Source: Pseudomonas sp. AKS31
Lineage (GTDB): Bacteria; Pseudomonadota; Gammaproteobacteria; Pseudomonadales; Pseudomonadaceae
DNA: 64,000 bases
Reading direction: 5' to 3'
Assembly: GCF_023634765.1 (NCBI RefSeq)
Contig: NZ_JAMLFX010000001.1
Location: 86,370 to 150,369 of the forward strand
The position numbers and the translations under genes are program-made. The notes below the pieces were generated by a model. The model had not been told where the DNA came from and searched no databases. It saw only the letters and a program-made list of their open reading frames with translations. This document shows, one piece after another, positions 1 through 9,392 of this stretch (positions are counted from its first letter, which is position 1; the number at the start of each line of letters is the position of its first letter).

Positions 1-1025
1 CGGTGTTCCTGACGGGCGTAATGTCGTACCTGTCGGCGCCGTTGTGGTTCTTCTTCCTGGTGTTGTCGACCGCGCTGCTGGCGGTGAACACGCTGATGGA
101 GCCGCAGTACTTCCTCGAACCGCGTCAGCTCTATCCGTTGTGGCCACAATGGCACCCGGACAAGGCGATCGCGCTGTTCTCGACCACGATCGTGCTGCTG
201 TTCCTGCCGAAACTGTTGAGCATCATCCTGATCTGGGCCAAGGGCGCGAAAGAGTTCGGCGGCAAGTTCAAGGTGACCCTGTCGATGCTGCTGGAGATGT
301 TGTTCTCCATGCTGCTGGCGCCGGTGCGGATGATTTTCCACACCCGTTTCGTCCTCGCCGCGTTCCTCGGCTGGGCCGCAACCTGGAACTCGCCGCAGCG
401 TGACGACGACTCCACGCCATGGAGCGAAGCGGTCAAACGTCATGGCCCGCAAACCCTGCTGGGTTTCTGCTGGGCGCTGCTGGTGATCTGGCTGAACCCG
501 AGCTTCCTCTGGTGGCTGGTGCCGATCGTCGGTTCGCTGATGCTGTCGATCCCGGTGTCGGTGATCTCCAGCCGTGTCGGTCTGGGCCTGAAGTCCCGTG
601 ACGAGAGCCTGTTCCTCATCCCTGAGGAATACAATCCGCCGCAGGCGCTGCTGGCGACCGATCAGTACACCCACGAAAACCGTTACCACGCCCTGAACGA
701 CGGCTTCGTCCGCGCCGTGGTCGATCCACAGCAGAACGCTCTGGCGTGCTCGCTGGCGACTTCGCGTCACGGTCAGGCCGAGCCGATTGAATGGCTGCGT
801 CAGGAACGTGTGCGTCACGCGATCAAGGTTGGCCCGGCCGGGCTGAACAACCATGATCGTCTGCAACTGCTGAGCGACCCTGTGGCGCTGGCACGTCTGC
901 ATGAGCAGGTCTGGGCAGAAGGTCACGCCGAGTGGCTGGATGCATGGCGGGCGTCGGTGAAAGCCGATCCGCATGCGCCGCTGCTGCCGTTGCGACCGGT
1001 GAGCCTGCAGGCTCAGCCGGCCTGA
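1..1025 (+). CDS. opgH: Glucans biosynthesis glucosyltransferase H, C-terminal part (5' end outside window)
   Basis: This is the C-terminal 340 residues of an inner-membrane glycosyltransferase that makes the beta-1,2-glucan backbone of osmoregulated periplasmic glucans. The frame is open from the window edge and ends in a tandem TGA TAA. Hydrophobic segments lie near visible residues 8-30, 55-78, 90-108 and 150-190, followed by a hydrophilic tail of about 140 residues ending in LQAQPA. This matches the multi-membrane-segment C-terminal half and cytoplasmic tail of OpgH/MdoH; the catalytic family-2 glycosyltransferase domain lies outside the window. A strong intrinsic terminator follows directly. 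The name rests on the tail sequence and on its place next to the ABC transporter, an order I recall from other Pseudomonas. Confidence 0.85.
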   Translation, partial: VFLTGVMSYLSAPLWFFFLVLSTALLAVNTLMEPQYFLEPRQLYPLWPQWHPDKAIALFSTTIVLLFLPKLLSIILIWAKGAKEFGGKFKVTLSMLLEMLFSMLLAPVRMIFHTRFVLAAFLGWAATWNSPQRDDDSTPWSEAVKRHGPQTLLGFCWALLVIWLNPSFLWWLVPIVGSLMLSIPVSVISSRVGLGLKSRDESLFLIPEEYNPPQALLATDQYTHENRYHALNDGFVRAVVDPQQNALACSLATSRHGQAEPIEWLRQERVRHAIKVGPAGLNNHDRLQLLSDPVALARLHEQVWAEGHAEWLDAWRASVKADPHAPLLPLRPVSLQAQPA

Positions 1026-1030
1026 TAAAG

Positions 1031-1059
1031 AAACCCCGCGATGTTGCGGGGTTTTTTTT
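1031..1059 (+). terminator. Intrinsic terminator of opgH
   Basis: A 9-bp stem (AAACCCCGC / GCGGGGTTT) with a 6-nt loop is followed by a run of eight T. It starts three bases after the tandem stop codons of opgH. Confidence 0.9.
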
Positions 1060-1072
1060 GCCTGCTGAAAAG

Positions 1073-1249
1073 CCCCTCACCCTAACCCTCTCCCAGAGGG
1101 AGAGGGGACCGACCGCGTTGAATATTCGAGTTACACCGACCTGATCCTGCTTTGCCGAATCCATAATCGACTCGATCTTTCAGGTCGGCGTATAGCTTGA
1201 GACACCTCGGTCGGCCCCCTCTCCCTCCGGGAGAGGGCTGGGGTGAGGG
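1073..1249 (-). repeat. Nested inverted-repeat element, copy A (MITE-like, about 177 bp)
   Basis: The outer arms are CCCTCACCC...GGGTGAGGG, each with a CTCTCCC(N)GGGAGAG hairpin. Inner arms CGACCTGA...TCAGGTCGG enclose an asymmetric core with AATCCATAATCGACTCG. That core is the reverse complement of the core of the copy at 14,440, so this copy is inverted relative to the other two. Together with the opgH terminator it fills most of the 375-bp gap before the ABC transporter operon. Confidence 0.85.
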
Positions 1250-1400
1250 TCAGCCTTTGATTGTTAAACAAATCGCCCATTAAACCTTGTGCAAAAAAAC
1301 GAGTGCGTTAGCATCCGTCCCCGAATTGGCGCACCCGGGCTTTTTTGCCCGTCACTGTTGGTTTTCGCGCCGCAAATGCAATGGTTTTGGGGACTTGAAG

Positions 1401-2198
1401 ATGAAGAAGTATCTGTCGATGCTGCTGGTCGGCGTCACGGCACTGGTTGCAGTCAATGCGGCGCAGGCTGGCGCAATCGATGACGCGGTCAAGCGCGGCA
1501 CGTTGAAAGTCGGTATGGATCCGACCTACATGCCGTTCGAAATGACCAACAAGCGCGGCGAAATCATCGGCTTCGAAGTCGACCTCCTCAAAGCCATGAC
1601 CAAGGCAATGGGCGTCAAGCTGGAACTGGTCTCTACCGGTTACGACGGCATCATCCCGGCGCTGATGACCGACAAGTTCGACATGATCGGCAGCGGCATG
1701 ACCCTGACTCAGGAACGCAACCTGCGCCTGAACTTCAGCGAACCGTTCATCGTTGTCGGCCAGACTCTGCTGATCCGCAAAGAGCTGGAAGGCACCATCA
1801 AGTCGTATAAAGACCTGAACACCGCCGACTACCGCATCACTTCCAAGCTCGGCACCACTGGCGAGATGGTTGCCAAGAAGCTGATCTCCAAAGCCAAGTA
1901 CCACGGCTACGACAACGAGCAGGAAGCCGTGCTCGATGTGGTCAACGGCAAGGCTGACGCGTTCATCTACGACGCGCCGTACAACGTTGTCGCGGTAAAC
2001 AAGGTCGGTGCCGGCAAACTGGTGTTCCTCGACAAGCCGTTCACCTACGAGCCACTGGCCTTCGGTCTGAAGAAGGGTGATTACGACAGCCTCAACTTCA
2101 TCAACAACTTCCTGCACCAGATCCACGAAGACGGCACCTACGATCGCATCCATGACAAGTGGTTCAAGAGCACCGAGTGGCTCAAGGACATGGAATAA
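1401..2198 (+). CDS. Polar amino acid ABC transporter, periplasmic binding protein
   Basis: This is a 265-residue family-3 solute-binding protein (SBP_bac_3) that captures an amino acid in the periplasm. ATG 1401 gives a clean Sec signal peptide: KK, a hydrophobic core and cleavage after AQA at residue 23. Longer in-frame starts would bury it. The mature protein begins GAIDDAVKRGTLKVG and carries the family's DPTYMPFE, GFEVDLLKAM and GYDGIIPALM motifs in order. The permease and ATPase genes follow in the same direction, separated from this gene by a 100-bp hairpin array that may keep the binding protein in excess. The ligand cannot be read from the sequence. Confidence 0.9.
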   Translation: MKKYLSMLLVGVTALVAVNAAQAGAIDDAVKRGTLKVGMDPTYMPFEMTNKRGEIIGFEVDLLKAMTKAMGVKLELVSTGYDGIIPALMTDKFDMIGSGMTLTQERNLRLNFSEPFIVVGQTLLIRKELEGTIKSYKDLNTADYRITSKLGTTGEMVAKKLISKAKYHGYDNEQEAVLDVVNGKADAFIYDAPYNVVAVNKVGAGKLVFLDKPFTYEPLAFGLKKGDYDSLNFINNFLHQIHEDGTYDRIHDKWFKSTEWLKDME

Positions 2199-2208
2199 CG
2201 CGCATCCT

Positions 2209-2280
2209 GTGACGCTCCGCGTCACGATCAGGCAGGGACGCAGAGCGTCCCGAGCGGCATTCCCACGTAGAGCGTGGGAA
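2209..2280. repeat. Three consecutive hairpins between binding protein and permease genes
   Basis: Three perfect short inverted repeats follow each other: 2209-2225 (GTGACGC/GCGTCAC, loop 3), 2235-2251 (GGGACGC/GCGTCCC, loop 3) and 2260-2280 (TTCCCACG/CGTGGGAA, loop 5). The pattern resembles a dispersed Pseudomonas intergenic repeat. No T-run follows, so these are RNA-stability or attenuation candidates rather than true terminators. Confidence 0.7.
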
Positions 2281-2300
2281 CGATCATCCGAGAACCTGCA

Positions 2301-3260
2301 ATGAAACAGAAAAAAGCCCAATGGCCCTGGCACGTCCTCACTGTGCTGGTGCTGGTCGGCCTCGCGGGCGCGTTGTATTACGCGACGTCGCTGATGTCCT
2401 ACGAATGGCGCTGGAATCGCGTACCGCAGTACTTCGCCTATCAGGCTGAAGAAACCCAGCGCGCTACGGATATTTCCACCGTCACCGAACTGGTGCGCAA
2501 GGGCAGCAGCGCGCAACTCACTCTGCGCAATGACGCCGGTGACGAACAGCACCTGACCGTCGACGCGAACAGCCTGCAGTTCGCTCAGGGCGATGATGTG
2601 GCTGAAGGCGACGTCGTGGGTGTGACCCGGCATTGGGCGGCAGGACCGCTGTTGTGGGGCCTGTGGACGACGCTTTGGCTGTCGGTGGTGTCTGGCGTAC
2701 TCGGTCTGTTGATCGGTCTGGTTACCGGCCTGTGCCGTCTGTCGAACAACCCGACCCTGCGTGACCTTTCGACGATCTACGTTGAGCTGGTGCGCGGCAC
2801 GCCGCTGCTGGTGCAGATCTTCATTTTCTACTTCTTCATCGGCACGGTGATGAACCTGTCCCGCGAGTTCGCCGGGATCGCCGCGTTGTCGCTGTTCACT
2901 GGCGCTTACGTGGCCGAGATCATCCGCTCCGGCGTGCAGTCGATTGCCCGTGGCCAGAACGAAGCGGCGCGCTCGCTCGGCTTGAGTGCCGGCCAGTCGA
3001 TGCGCCACGTGGTGCTGCCGCAAGCGTTCAAACGTGTGCTGCCGCCGCTGGCCGGGCAGTTCATCAGCCTGGTCAAGGACACCTCACTGGTGTCGGTGAT
3101 CGCCATCACCGAGCTGCTGAAAAGCGGCCGTGAAGTCATCACCACTTCGTTCTCGCCGTTCGAAATCCTGTTCTGCGTTGCCGGCCTGTACCTGTTGATC
3201 AACCTGCCGCTGTCGAAAATCGCCAGTCGGCTTGAGCGGAGGCTCGCACAAAGTGATTGA
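2301..3260 (+). CDS. Polar amino acid ABC transporter, permease
   Basis: This 319-residue inner-membrane permease carries the His/Glu/Gln-type BPD_transp_1 domain from about residue 110 to the end. It includes the EAA loop ([13 protein letters not shown], from about residue 220) that docks on the ATPase. Most members of this family are about 220-250 residues. Here an extra N-terminal membrane segment (residues 10-30) and a periplasmic insert of about 75 hydrophilic residues precede the usual domain. ATG 2301 was chosen because the upstream in-frame codons lie in the repeat. The 3' end overlaps the ATPase gene by 8 bp. Only one permease gene is present, so the transporter probably uses a homodimer. 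Confidence 0.9.
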   Translation: MKQKKAQWPWHVLTVLVLVGLAGALYYATSLMSYEWRWNRVPQYFAYQAEETQRATDISTVTELVRKGSSAQLTLRNDAGDEQHLTVDANSLQFAQGDDVAEGDVVGVTRHWAAGPLLWGLWTTLWLSVVSGVLGLLIGLVTGLCRLSNNPTLRDLSTIYVELVRGTPLLVQIFIFYFFIGTVMNLSREFAGIAALSLFTGAYVAEIIRSGVQSIARGQNEAARSLGLSAGQSMRHVVLPQAFKRVLPPLAGQFISLVKDTSLVSVIAITELLKSGREVITTSFSPFEILFCVAGLYLLINLPLSKIASRLERRLAQSD

Positions 3261-3987
3261 AGTCCGCGATCTGGTAAAAGTCTTCGACACCCGTGGGCAA
3301 GTCGTGCGCGCGGTGGATAACGTCAGCACCAAAGTCGCCAAGGGTGAAGTGCTGGTGGTGATCGGCCCGTCGGGTTCCGGCAAGTCGACCTTCCTGCGTT
3401 GCCTCAATGGCCTGGAAGAGTTCGATTCCGGCTCGGTGAGCATCGACGGCCTGCAACTGGCCGACCCGAAAACCGACGTCAACGCCTACCGCCGCGAAGT
3501 CGGCATGGTGTTCCAGCATTTCAACCTGTTTCCGCACATGACCGTGCTGGAAAACCTCTGTCTGGCGCAGAAAGTCGTGCGCAAGCGCGGCAAGAAAGAG
3601 CGCGAAGCCAAGGCGATGGAGTTGCTGCAAAAGGTCGGGATTGCGCAGAAGGCCAACGAGTTTCCGTCACGCCTGTCCGGCGGTCAGCAACAGCGCGTGG
3701 CGATTGCCCGGGCGCTGGCGATGGAACCAAAGGTGATGTTGTTTGATGAGCCGACCTCGGCGCTCGATCCGGAAATGGTCGGCGAAGTGCTGGACGTGAT
3801 GAAGAACCTGGCGGTGGAAGGCATGACCATGGTTTGCGTCACCCACGAGATGGGCTTTGCCCGGGAAGTGGCGGATCGTGTGTTGTTCTTCGATCACGGC
3901 AAATTGCTGGAGGATGCCGCGCCGGCGGAGTTTTTTGATGCGCCGAAGGATCCGCGTGCGCAGGCCTTCTTGCGTCAGGTTCTGTAA
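3253..3987 (+). CDS. Polar amino acid ABC transporter, ATP-binding protein (GlnQ-like)
   Basis: This 244-residue ABC ATPase energises the permease encoded just upstream. Walker [10 protein letters not shown] is at residues 37-45, the signature LSGGQQQR near 141-148, Walker [13 protein letters not shown] near 161, and the H-loop in VTHEMGFA. The start is GTG 3253, preceded by GGAGG about ten bases upstream. A TTG at 3232 is in frame but lacks a ribosome-binding site, and GTG gives the usual GlnQ length. The start overlaps the permease stop (GTGATTGA), which indicates translational coupling. Confidence 0.92.
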   Translation: MIEVRDLVKVFDTRGQVVRAVDNVSTKVAKGEVLVVIGPSGSGKSTFLRCLNGLEEFDSGSVSIDGLQLADPKTDVNAYRREVGMVFQHFNLFPHMTVLENLCLAQKVVRKRGKKEREAKAMELLQKVGIAQKANEFPSRLSGGQQQRVAIARALAMEPKVMLFDEPTSALDPEMVGEVLDVMKNLAVEGMTMVCVTHEMGFAREVADRVLFFDHGKLLEDAAPAEFFDAPKDPRAQAFLRQVL

Positions 3988-4009
3988 CTGCGGCGTTCTC
4001 TCGGCCGCC

Positions 4010-4100
4010 ATCGCTGGCAAGCCAGCTCCCAAAGGGTTTGTAGTCGATCACAAAGTCTGTGTTCAACCCATTCACTGTGGGAGCTGGCTTGCCAGCGATA
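4010..4100. repeat. REP pair, GGGAGCTGGC family
   Basis: ATCGCTGGCAAGCCAGCTCC at the left is matched by its inverse GGAGCTGGCTTGCCAGCGAT at the right, with about 45 bp between. The pair lies between the convergent ABC ATPase and chemoreceptor genes. The same family recurs at 58,441 and, collapsed, at 47,857. Confidence 0.85.
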
Positions 4101-4142
4101 GCATCACCCCGGTTCAGAGCGAACCGAGGTGGATGAATCACC

Positions 4143-6059
4143 TCAAACCTTGAATCGACCGACCAGCATCTGCAAGTGAGTGCCCAAGCGCGCTAGCTCA
4201 ACGCTGGAAGCCGCGGTCTCTTCACTCGCCGCCGACGTCTGATCCGACACATCCCGCACATTCAGCACGCTACGGTTGATCTCTTCCGCCACCGCGCTCT
4301 GCTGCTCGGCTGCCGCCGCGATCTGCTGGTTCATTGCCTGAATCGCCGACACAGTGCGGGTGATGCTTTCCAGCGAACCACCCGCGCGACGGGTCAGCTC
4401 AACGCTGCTGTCGGTCAGGGTGCGGCTGTTGTCCATGATCGTCGCCACTTGCTGGGTGCCATTCTGCAGGCCGACGATCAGCTCTTCGATTTCTTCGGTG
4501 GATTTCTGCGTGCGCTGGGCGAGGCTGCGCACTTCATCGGCGACCACGGCAAAGCCACGTCCGGCCTCACCGGCACGCGCCGCTTCGATGGCGGCGTTGA
4601 GGGCCAGCAAGTTGGTTTGCTGGGCCACGGATTTGATCACGTCGAGGACGCTGCCGATCTTGTCGCTTTCACGCTTCAGTTCGCCCATGGCTTCGGTGGA
4701 GTGGCCGACTTCAGCGGCCAGGCGCTCGATCTGCGCGATCGCTTCGCCCACCACTTTGTCGCCTTCGCGGGCCTGCTGGTCGGCGGCGACGGCGGCTTCG
4801 GAAGCTTCTTCAGCGTTGCGCGCGACTTCCTGCACGGTGGCGGCCATTTCGTTCATGGCCGTGGCGACCTGGTCGGTCTCGATTTTCTGATTGTTGACCC
4901 CGGCGCTGGTCTGCTCGGTCACCGCCGAGAGTTCTTCGGCAGCGCTGGCGATCTGCGTGACGCCATCGCTGATCCCGCCCACCAGTTCACGCAGGCCTTG
5001 GGTCATGCTCTGCATCGAGCGTTGCAGTTGGCCGAGTTCGTCACGACGCAGGGACACCAGGTTGTGGGTCAGGTCGCCAGCGGCCACGCGCTCGGCGACT
5101 TTCAGGGTCTGGTTCAGCGGGATGATGATCTGGCGAGTGATTGCCCACGCGGCCAGCAAGCCGAAGGCTACGGCCAGTGCGGTGGCGATCAGCAGCAGGT
5201 TTTTGGCACGTGCGGCGTCTGTGTCCCGAACCACAGTCTGCGATTCAGTCAGTTTCTTGCTGACGGCGATCAAAATGTCGCCCTGAGCAGACATTTTGAC
5301 CAGTGCTGCAGCGTTTTTTACTTGAGAATCACGGAATTGAGCCACGGCCGCACGGTAAGCCTTGAGCGAGTCGGTGGCTTGCTGCAGGTTGGCGATATGC
5401 TGATCTGGGACGCGGGACGGCAGGCTTTCGAGGTTTTTCAGAGCATTGTCGATCGCGGTCAGGGCTGGTTGCTCGGCATCGGCCTTGCCGCTGTAGGTGT
5501 AGCCGCGCACCTGATAACGCGCTTGCTGCAGCAGTTTGCTCAGTTCGATCACTGCGTTGTATTGCGCAACGCTGTCGCCTTGCAGCAGTGCATTTTCGAC
5601 TTCGCTGACCTTGGCCACGGCATTGTCCGCGTTTGCCCCCAGCTTGCTGCGCGCATCTTCACGCTGCACGGTGGCCTGGGTCATTTCCCCAAACGCGCGC
5701 TTGTACTCGGCTACGGCCGCCAGTTGCTGGTCGACCATCGCCGCATCGGTGGGCTGTTCGATCATGCCGCGTGCCGACTGCAGGCCGCTGTCGAGTGTGC
5801 TCAGCAATTCATTGACCGCGCCCGGTCCCTGCTCGCCGCGACGCATGTCGTAATCCATGCGCGCCAGGCGCAGGTCCTTGGTCAGCTCGTTGAGGCTGGA
5901 GATAAAGCCGAGTTTGTCACCGCGGCTGATAATGCCGCTCATGCCGGTCCAGCCGGTGAAGGTGATCAACAGTGTCAGCAACAGCACCAGGCCGAAACCG
6001 ATGCCCAGCTTGCGTTTGACGCTGACGTTTCCAAGACTCTCGGCTAACCAACGGTACAT
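4143..6059 (-). CDS. Methyl-accepting chemotaxis protein, helical bimodular (HBM) sensor type, McpK-like candidate
   Basis: This is a 638-residue inner-membrane chemoreceptor. Membrane segments are at about 19-40 and 285-306. They flank a roughly 245-residue all-helical periplasmic domain whose size and Gln/Ala-rich make-up fit an HBM sensor. A HAMP linker (308-360) and the cytoplasmic signalling domain follow, with the invariant hairpin tip around [15 protein letters not shown]. The protein ends RFKV without a CheR-binding pentapeptide. In P. aeruginosa the receptor beside rsmE-tatCBA is McpK, a 2-oxoglutarate sensor with an HBM domain. The same position and architecture suggest an orthologue, but the ligand is inferred from context only. 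Confidence 0.85.
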   Translation of the reverse strand: MYRWLAESLGNVSVKRKLGIGFGLVLLLTLLITFTGWTGMSGIISRGDKLGFISSLNELTKDLRLARMDYDMRRGEQGPGAVNELLSTLDSGLQSARGMIEQPTDAAMVDQQLAAVAEYKRAFGEMTQATVQREDARSKLGANADNAVAKVSEVENALLQGDSVAQYNAVIELSKLLQQARYQVRGYTYSGKADAEQPALTAIDNALKNLESLPSRVPDQHIANLQQATDSLKAYRAAVAQFRDSQVKNAAALVKMSAQGDILIAVSKKLTESQTVVRDTDAARAKNLLLIATALAVAFGLLAAWAITRQIIIPLNQTLKVAERVAAGDLTHNLVSLRRDELGQLQRSMQSMTQGLRELVGGISDGVTQIASAAEELSAVTEQTSAGVNNQKIETDQVATAMNEMAATVQEVARNAEEASEAAVAADQQAREGDKVVGEAIAQIERLAAEVGHSTEAMGELKRESDKIGSVLDVIKSVAQQTNLLALNAAIEAARAGEAGRGFAVVADEVRSLAQRTQKSTEEIEELIVGLQNGTQQVATIMDNSRTLTDSSVELTRRAGGSLESITRTVSAIQAMNQQIAAAAEQQSAVAEEINRSVLNVRDVSDQTSAASEETAASSVELARLGTHLQMLVGRFKV

Positions 6060-6157
6060 GCGACCACTCCCTTCGGACCACTAATTGGACTTATGGAGAA
6101 GGTATCGGCCGAGTGATGGCAATCTGTAACGCCATTTATCCGGGACGCCGCCATTCT

Positions 6158-6263
6158 GTAGTAGCTGTCGAGTGAAACGAGGCTGCGATCTTTTGATCTT
6201 GTTTTTTTGAAGCAAAATCAAAAGATCGTCCGATCGCGGCCCGAGCCTTCGGCAGCTCCTGCA
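6158..6263. repeat. REP pair, variant of the GATCGCAGCC family
   Basis: The left arm is a longer variant (GTAGTAGCTGTCGAGTGAAACGA then GGCTGCGATC); the right arm ends in CCTTCGGCAGCTCC. The central arms GATCTTTTGATC and ATCAAAAGATC can pair. Two imperfect bulges distinguish it from the other copies. It occupies the 221-bp gap between the chemoreceptor start and rsmE. Confidence 0.8.
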
Positions 6264-6280
6264 CGGGAGCGGAGTTGAAC

Positions 6281-6988
6281 TTAGAAGAGACGGGCGAGGA
6301 GGGCGGTGACGGCGGTTTCTACGCGCAGGATGCGTTCGCCGAGTTGCACCGGTTGCAGGCCGGACTTGGCCAGCAAATCGATTTCGTAAGGAATCCAGCC
6401 ACCTTCGGGACCGATGGCCAGCGTTACCGGTTCGCTCAAGGCGCGCGGGCACGGCGGATAGTTGCCGGGGTGGCCGACCAGGCCGAGGGTGCCATCGGTG
6501 ATCGCTGGCAGTCGGTCTTCAACGAAAGGCTTGAAGCGCTTTTCGATGATGATTTGCGGCAGCACAGTATCGCGGGCCTGTTCGAGGCCGAGGATCAGGT
6601 TTTCGCGAATCGCGTCAGGTTCAAGAAACGGCGTCTGCCAGAAACTCTTCTCGACCCGGTAGCTGTTGACCAGAATCACCTTCGACACGCCCATGGTCGC
6701 CACGGTCTGAAACACCCGACGGAGCATCTTCGGGCGTGGCAGCGCGAGTACCAGCGTCAGCGGCAGCTTAACCGGTGGCGGCTGATCGAGGCTGACGCGC
6801 AACTCGGCTTCACCCGCTTCGAGGCGCAGCAGTTCAGCCGTGCCCATCAGCCCATTGATCCGCCCCACGCGCAGGCTGTCACCGACTTCCGAGCGGTGGA
6901 CTTCCTGCATGTGCGTCAGGCGTCGATCACGCAGCACGACGCGGTCGGCCGCGATGAAGTCGGCCTCTTCGAGCAACAGCAGGTTCAT
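6281..6988 (-). CDS. rsmE: 16S rRNA (uracil-1498-N3)-methyltransferase
   Basis: A 235-residue SPOUT-fold methyltransferase that uses S-adenosylmethionine to modify U1498 of 16S rRNA. The family's knot motifs are visible near the C-terminus: LAIGPEGGW and [11 protein letters not shown]. The N-terminal part carries [16 protein letters not shown], typical of the PUA-like domain. The start codon overlaps the tatC stop as ATGA, so translation is probably coupled to the tat genes. Length is close to the usual 240 residues. Confidence 0.93.
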   Translation of the reverse strand: MNLLLLEEADFIAADRVVLRDRRLTHMQEVHRSEVGDSLRVGRINGLMGTAELLRLEAGEAELRVSLDQPPPVKLPLTLVLALPRPKMLRRVFQTVATMGVSKVILVNSYRVEKSFWQTPFLEPDAIRENLILGLEQARDTVLPQIIIEKRFKPFVEDRLPAITDGTLGLVGHPGNYPPCPRALSEPVTLAIGPEGGWIPYEIDLLAKSGLQPVQLGERILRVETAVTALLARLF

Positions 6989-7776
6989 GCCTGGGTCGCT
7001 GGCGGCTGGTCGTTGTGGTCGTCGGCCGCGTTCTCGTCCGGGCGTTCGCGCTTGCTGATCAAGCCACCGAACAGAATGCCGATTTCAAACAGCATCCACA
7101 TCGGTACGGCCAGCAAGGTCTGCGAGAAGATGTCCGGCGGGGTGAGGATCATGCCAACCACAAAGCAGCCGATGATCACGTATGGGCGGATCTTCTTCAG
7201 GTATTGGACGTCGACCACGCCGATCCATACCAGCAGCACCACGGCGACCGGGATCTCGAACGCCACGCCGAAGGCAAAGAACAGCGTCATGACGAAATCG
7301 AGGTAACTGGCGATATCGGTCATCATTTCCACGCCGGCCGGAGTGGCCGCAGCGAAGAACTTGAAGATCAGCGGGAACACGAAGTAATAGGCGAACGCCA
7401 TGCCGGTGTAGAACAGCAGGATGCTGGACACCAGCAGTGGCACCGCGATGCGTTTCTCATGTTTGTACAGACCCGGTGCGATAAAGCCCCAGATCTGATG
7501 CAGGATCACCGGGATCGCGAGGAACAGCGAAACCATCATCGTCAGCTTCAGTGGCGTCAGGAATGGTGACGACACGTCGGTGGCGATCATCGTCGCGCCG
7601 ACCGGCAGGTACTGGCGCAGCGGCGTCGAGACGAAGGTATAGATCTGCTGGGTAAAGGCGAACAGCCCGGCGAAGATGATGAAGATCGCCGCCACGCAAC
7701 GCAGCAGGCGGGTGCGCAACTCGGTGAGGTGCGAAACCAGCGGCATGTGCTGGTCGTTTTCGGGGAGATCGCTCAT
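6985..7776 (-). CDS. tatC: Sec-independent protein translocase TatC
   Basis: A 263-residue inner-membrane protein with six hydrophobic segments. It is the receptor for twin-arginine signal peptides together with TatB. The conserved N-terminal cytoplasmic stretch ([11 protein letters not shown]) and the loop before the third segment with [12 protein letters not shown], including the family's essential Glu, are present. It overlaps tatB upstream and rsmE downstream by four bases each. Confidence 0.96.
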   Translation of the reverse strand: MSDLPENDQHMPLVSHLTELRTRLLRCVAAIFIIFAGLFAFTQQIYTFVSTPLRQYLPVGATMIATDVSSPFLTPLKLTMMVSLFLAIPVILHQIWGFIAPGLYKHEKRIAVPLLVSSILLFYTGMAFAYYFVFPLIFKFFAAATPAGVEMMTDIASYLDFVMTLFFAFGVAFEIPVAVVLLVWIGVVDVQYLKKIRPYVIIGCFVVGMILTPPDIFSQTLLAVPMWMLFEIGILFGGLISKRERPDENAADDHNDQPPATQA

Positions 7777-8228
7777 GGGGCTCGCGGCGGCAAAGTGGTG
7801 TCGTGAGGCGCAGTTGTGATCGGCGCGGCGGTCGTAGCTACGTGTTCAGCCGGAGTTTCTGCAGGCGCGGGCACTGGTTCTGCCGGCGCTACAGCGGCAG
7901 CAGGTGCAGGCGTCGTAGCAGGCGCGGTCGGCGCATGAATCGTCTGCTGACCCACATGCTCAACCGGCGTCGGCTCTTGCTGAACCGGATTGAAAATCTT
8001 CCGCGCCTCCTGCTCCAGCGACAGAATGTGCTCGTTGTGCAGTTGCCGACGAATCTCGTCGGCACCGATTTCACGTTCAACTTCCTGTTTGATCGCGTTG
8101 AAGCTGCGCTTCAGCCGTCCGACCCACAGGCCGGCGGTGCGTGCAGCGCCCGGCAGACGCTCGGGGCCCAGCACCAGCAGGGCAACGAGGCCGACGAGCA
8201 GCAGTTCAGAGAAGCTGATACCAAACAT
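7773..8228 (-). CDS. tatB: Sec-independent protein translocase TatB
   Basis: A 151-residue protein with one N-terminal membrane helix ([21 protein letters not shown]), the PERLP hinge and an amphipathic helix. A Pro/Ala/Thr-rich tail follows from about residue 85. It partners TatC in the substrate receptor complex. The gene begins 10 bp after tatA and overlaps tatC by 4 bp. Confidence 0.94.
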   Translation of the reverse strand: MFGISFSELLLVGLVALLVLGPERLPGAARTAGLWVGRLKRSFNAIKQEVEREIGADEIRRQLHNEHILSLEQEARKIFNPVQQEPTPVEHVGQQTIHAPTAPATTPAPAAAVAPAEPVPAPAETPAEHVATTAAPITTAPHDTTLPPRAP

Positions 8229-8238
8229 TAGTCAGTGC

Positions 8239-8520
8239 TCACACGTCTTTGCGGATCGGCTCTTCGACTTTCTGCGCCTGCACGTCGATGGTGTGCGGCG
8301 GGTTGGCCTGAGCGGTGGCTTGCGGCTGTACCGGTGGTACTGGCTGCGCAGGCGTCACGGTAGGGTCAGCGGCCGGTTTTTCGTCATCGTTCATGGCTTT
8401 ACGGAAGCCCTTGATCGACTCGCCAACGTCGGTGCCGAGGTTTTTCAGTTTCTTGGTGCCGAACACCAGCACCACGACTACCAGAATGACGATCCAGTGT
8501 TTCCAGTCAAAAATGCCCAT
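8239..8520 (-). CDS. tatA: Sec-independent protein translocase TatA
   Basis: A 93-residue pore-forming Tat component. The start is ATG 8520 (MGIFDWKHW), because the upstream in-frame codons run into non-conserved sequence and hisE. It has a short N-terminus, one membrane helix (about 8-22), the [10 protein letters not shown] hinge and an amphipathic helix with the Gly-Phe-Arg-Lys motif. An acidic, Pro/Ala-rich tail follows. It is the first gene of tatABC and lies 25 bp after hisE. Confidence 0.95.
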   Translation of the reverse strand: MGIFDWKHWIVILVVVVLVFGTKKLKNLGTDVGESIKGFRKAMNDDEKPAADPTVTPAQPVPPVQPQATAQANPPHTIDVQAQKVEEPIRKDV

Positions 8521-8545
8521 GTTGCTGTTCCTCTCTAAAAGTTGT

Positions 8546-8878
8546 TCAGGCGGACGGACGCGAGGCTTTCTCGACGTGTCCGGACAGGCCGAAGCGACGA
8601 TCCAGTTCATCCAGCACAGCCTGCGGATGCTGCCCCAATTGGGCGAGCATGACCATGCTGTGGAACCACAGGTCGGCGGTCTCGTAGATCACGTCGCTGC
8701 AGTCGCCGCTGATGGCGGCGTCCTTGGCGGCAATAATGGTTTCGACCGACTCTTCGCCGACTTTCTCCAGAATCTTGTTCAAACCCTTGTGATACAGACT
8801 GGCCACATAGGAGCTGTCGGCGGCTGCGCCTTTGCGCTCTTCGAGCACTTCGGCCAGGCGGGTCAGGGTTTCACTCAT
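8546..8878 (-). CDS. hisE: Phosphoribosyl-ATP pyrophosphatase
   Basis: A 110-residue MazG-like hydrolase for the second step of histidine synthesis (PR-ATP to PR-AMP). The helical metal-binding motifs are visible: [14 protein letters not shown] and [17 protein letters not shown]. HisE and HisI are separate proteins here, as is usual in Pseudomonas, not the fused HisIE of enterobacteria. The gene overlaps the end of hisI by 8 bp. Confidence 0.95.
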   Translation of the reverse strand: MSETLTRLAEVLEERKGAAADSSYVASLYHKGLNKILEKVGEESVETIIAAKDAAISGDCSDVIYETADLWFHSMVMLAQLGQHPQAVLDELDRRFGLSGHVEKASRPSA

Positions 8879-9272
8879 GTTTGTGTCCTGCGGAATAGAT
8901 GGCGTGCGGGTCTTTCAGGACCGGGTCGACTGTCTTCCAGTCGCCGTTTTCGAAGACACGATAAAAGCAGCTTTGACGGCCGGTATGGCAAGCGATGTCG
9001 CCGATCTGTTCAACCATCAGGATGATCACGTCGGCATCACAGTCCAGACGCATTTCATGCAAGGTCTGCACATGGCCGGACTCTTCGCCCTTGCGCCACA
9101 GCTTGCCACGGGAACGTGACCAGTAGATTGCACGGTTTTCCGCAGCGGTCAGTTCGAGCGCTTCGCGGTTCATCCAGGCCATCATCAGCACGCGTCCGGT
9201 CTTGTGATCCTGGGCAATCGCCGGCACTAAGCCATCAGCGTCCCACTTGATCTCATCCAGCCAGTTTTTCAT
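8871..9272 (-). CDS. hisI: Phosphoribosyl-AMP cyclohydrolase
   Basis: A 133-residue zinc enzyme for the third step of histidine synthesis. The metal-binding motifs are [14 protein letters not shown] and [14 protein letters not shown] 9272 ([10 protein letters not shown]) was taken as start; a TTG two codons upstream is possible. GGGA lies eight bases before the ATG. The gene is followed directly by hisE. Confidence 0.95.
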   Translation of the reverse strand: MKNWLDEIKWDADGLVPAIAQDHKTGRVLMMAWMNREALELTAAENRAIYWSRSRGKLWRKGEESGHVQTLHEMRLDCDADVIILMVEQIGDIACHTGRQSCFYRVFENGDWKTVDPVLKDPHAIYSAGHKHE

Positions 9273-9293
9273 CTTCAATTCCCGAAACGCAGC

Positions 9294-9384
9294 TACAAGC
9301 TTTGAGCTTCAAGCTGCAAGTAAAAGCAGATTGCGGTGTTCCAGTATCGTCAGGCTTGCAGCTCGCAGCTTATAACTTGCAGCT
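9294..9384. repeat. Short inverted-repeat cluster, AGCTGCAAG type
   Basis: AGCTGCAAGT (9310-9319) is exactly inverted as ACTTGCAGCT (9374-9383), with related AAGCTT/CTTGCAGCTCG units between. The cluster fills the 120-bp gap between the ubiB stop and the hisI start. It may fold in RNA, but there is no T-run. Confidence 0.55.
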
Positions 9385-9392
9385 GATTCGTG

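Noticed and set aside
1308..3023. A 571-residue minus-strand frame across the ABC binding protein and permease genes
   Set aside because: It overlaps two well-supported genes and the hairpin array, with low-complexity composition typical of shadow frames.
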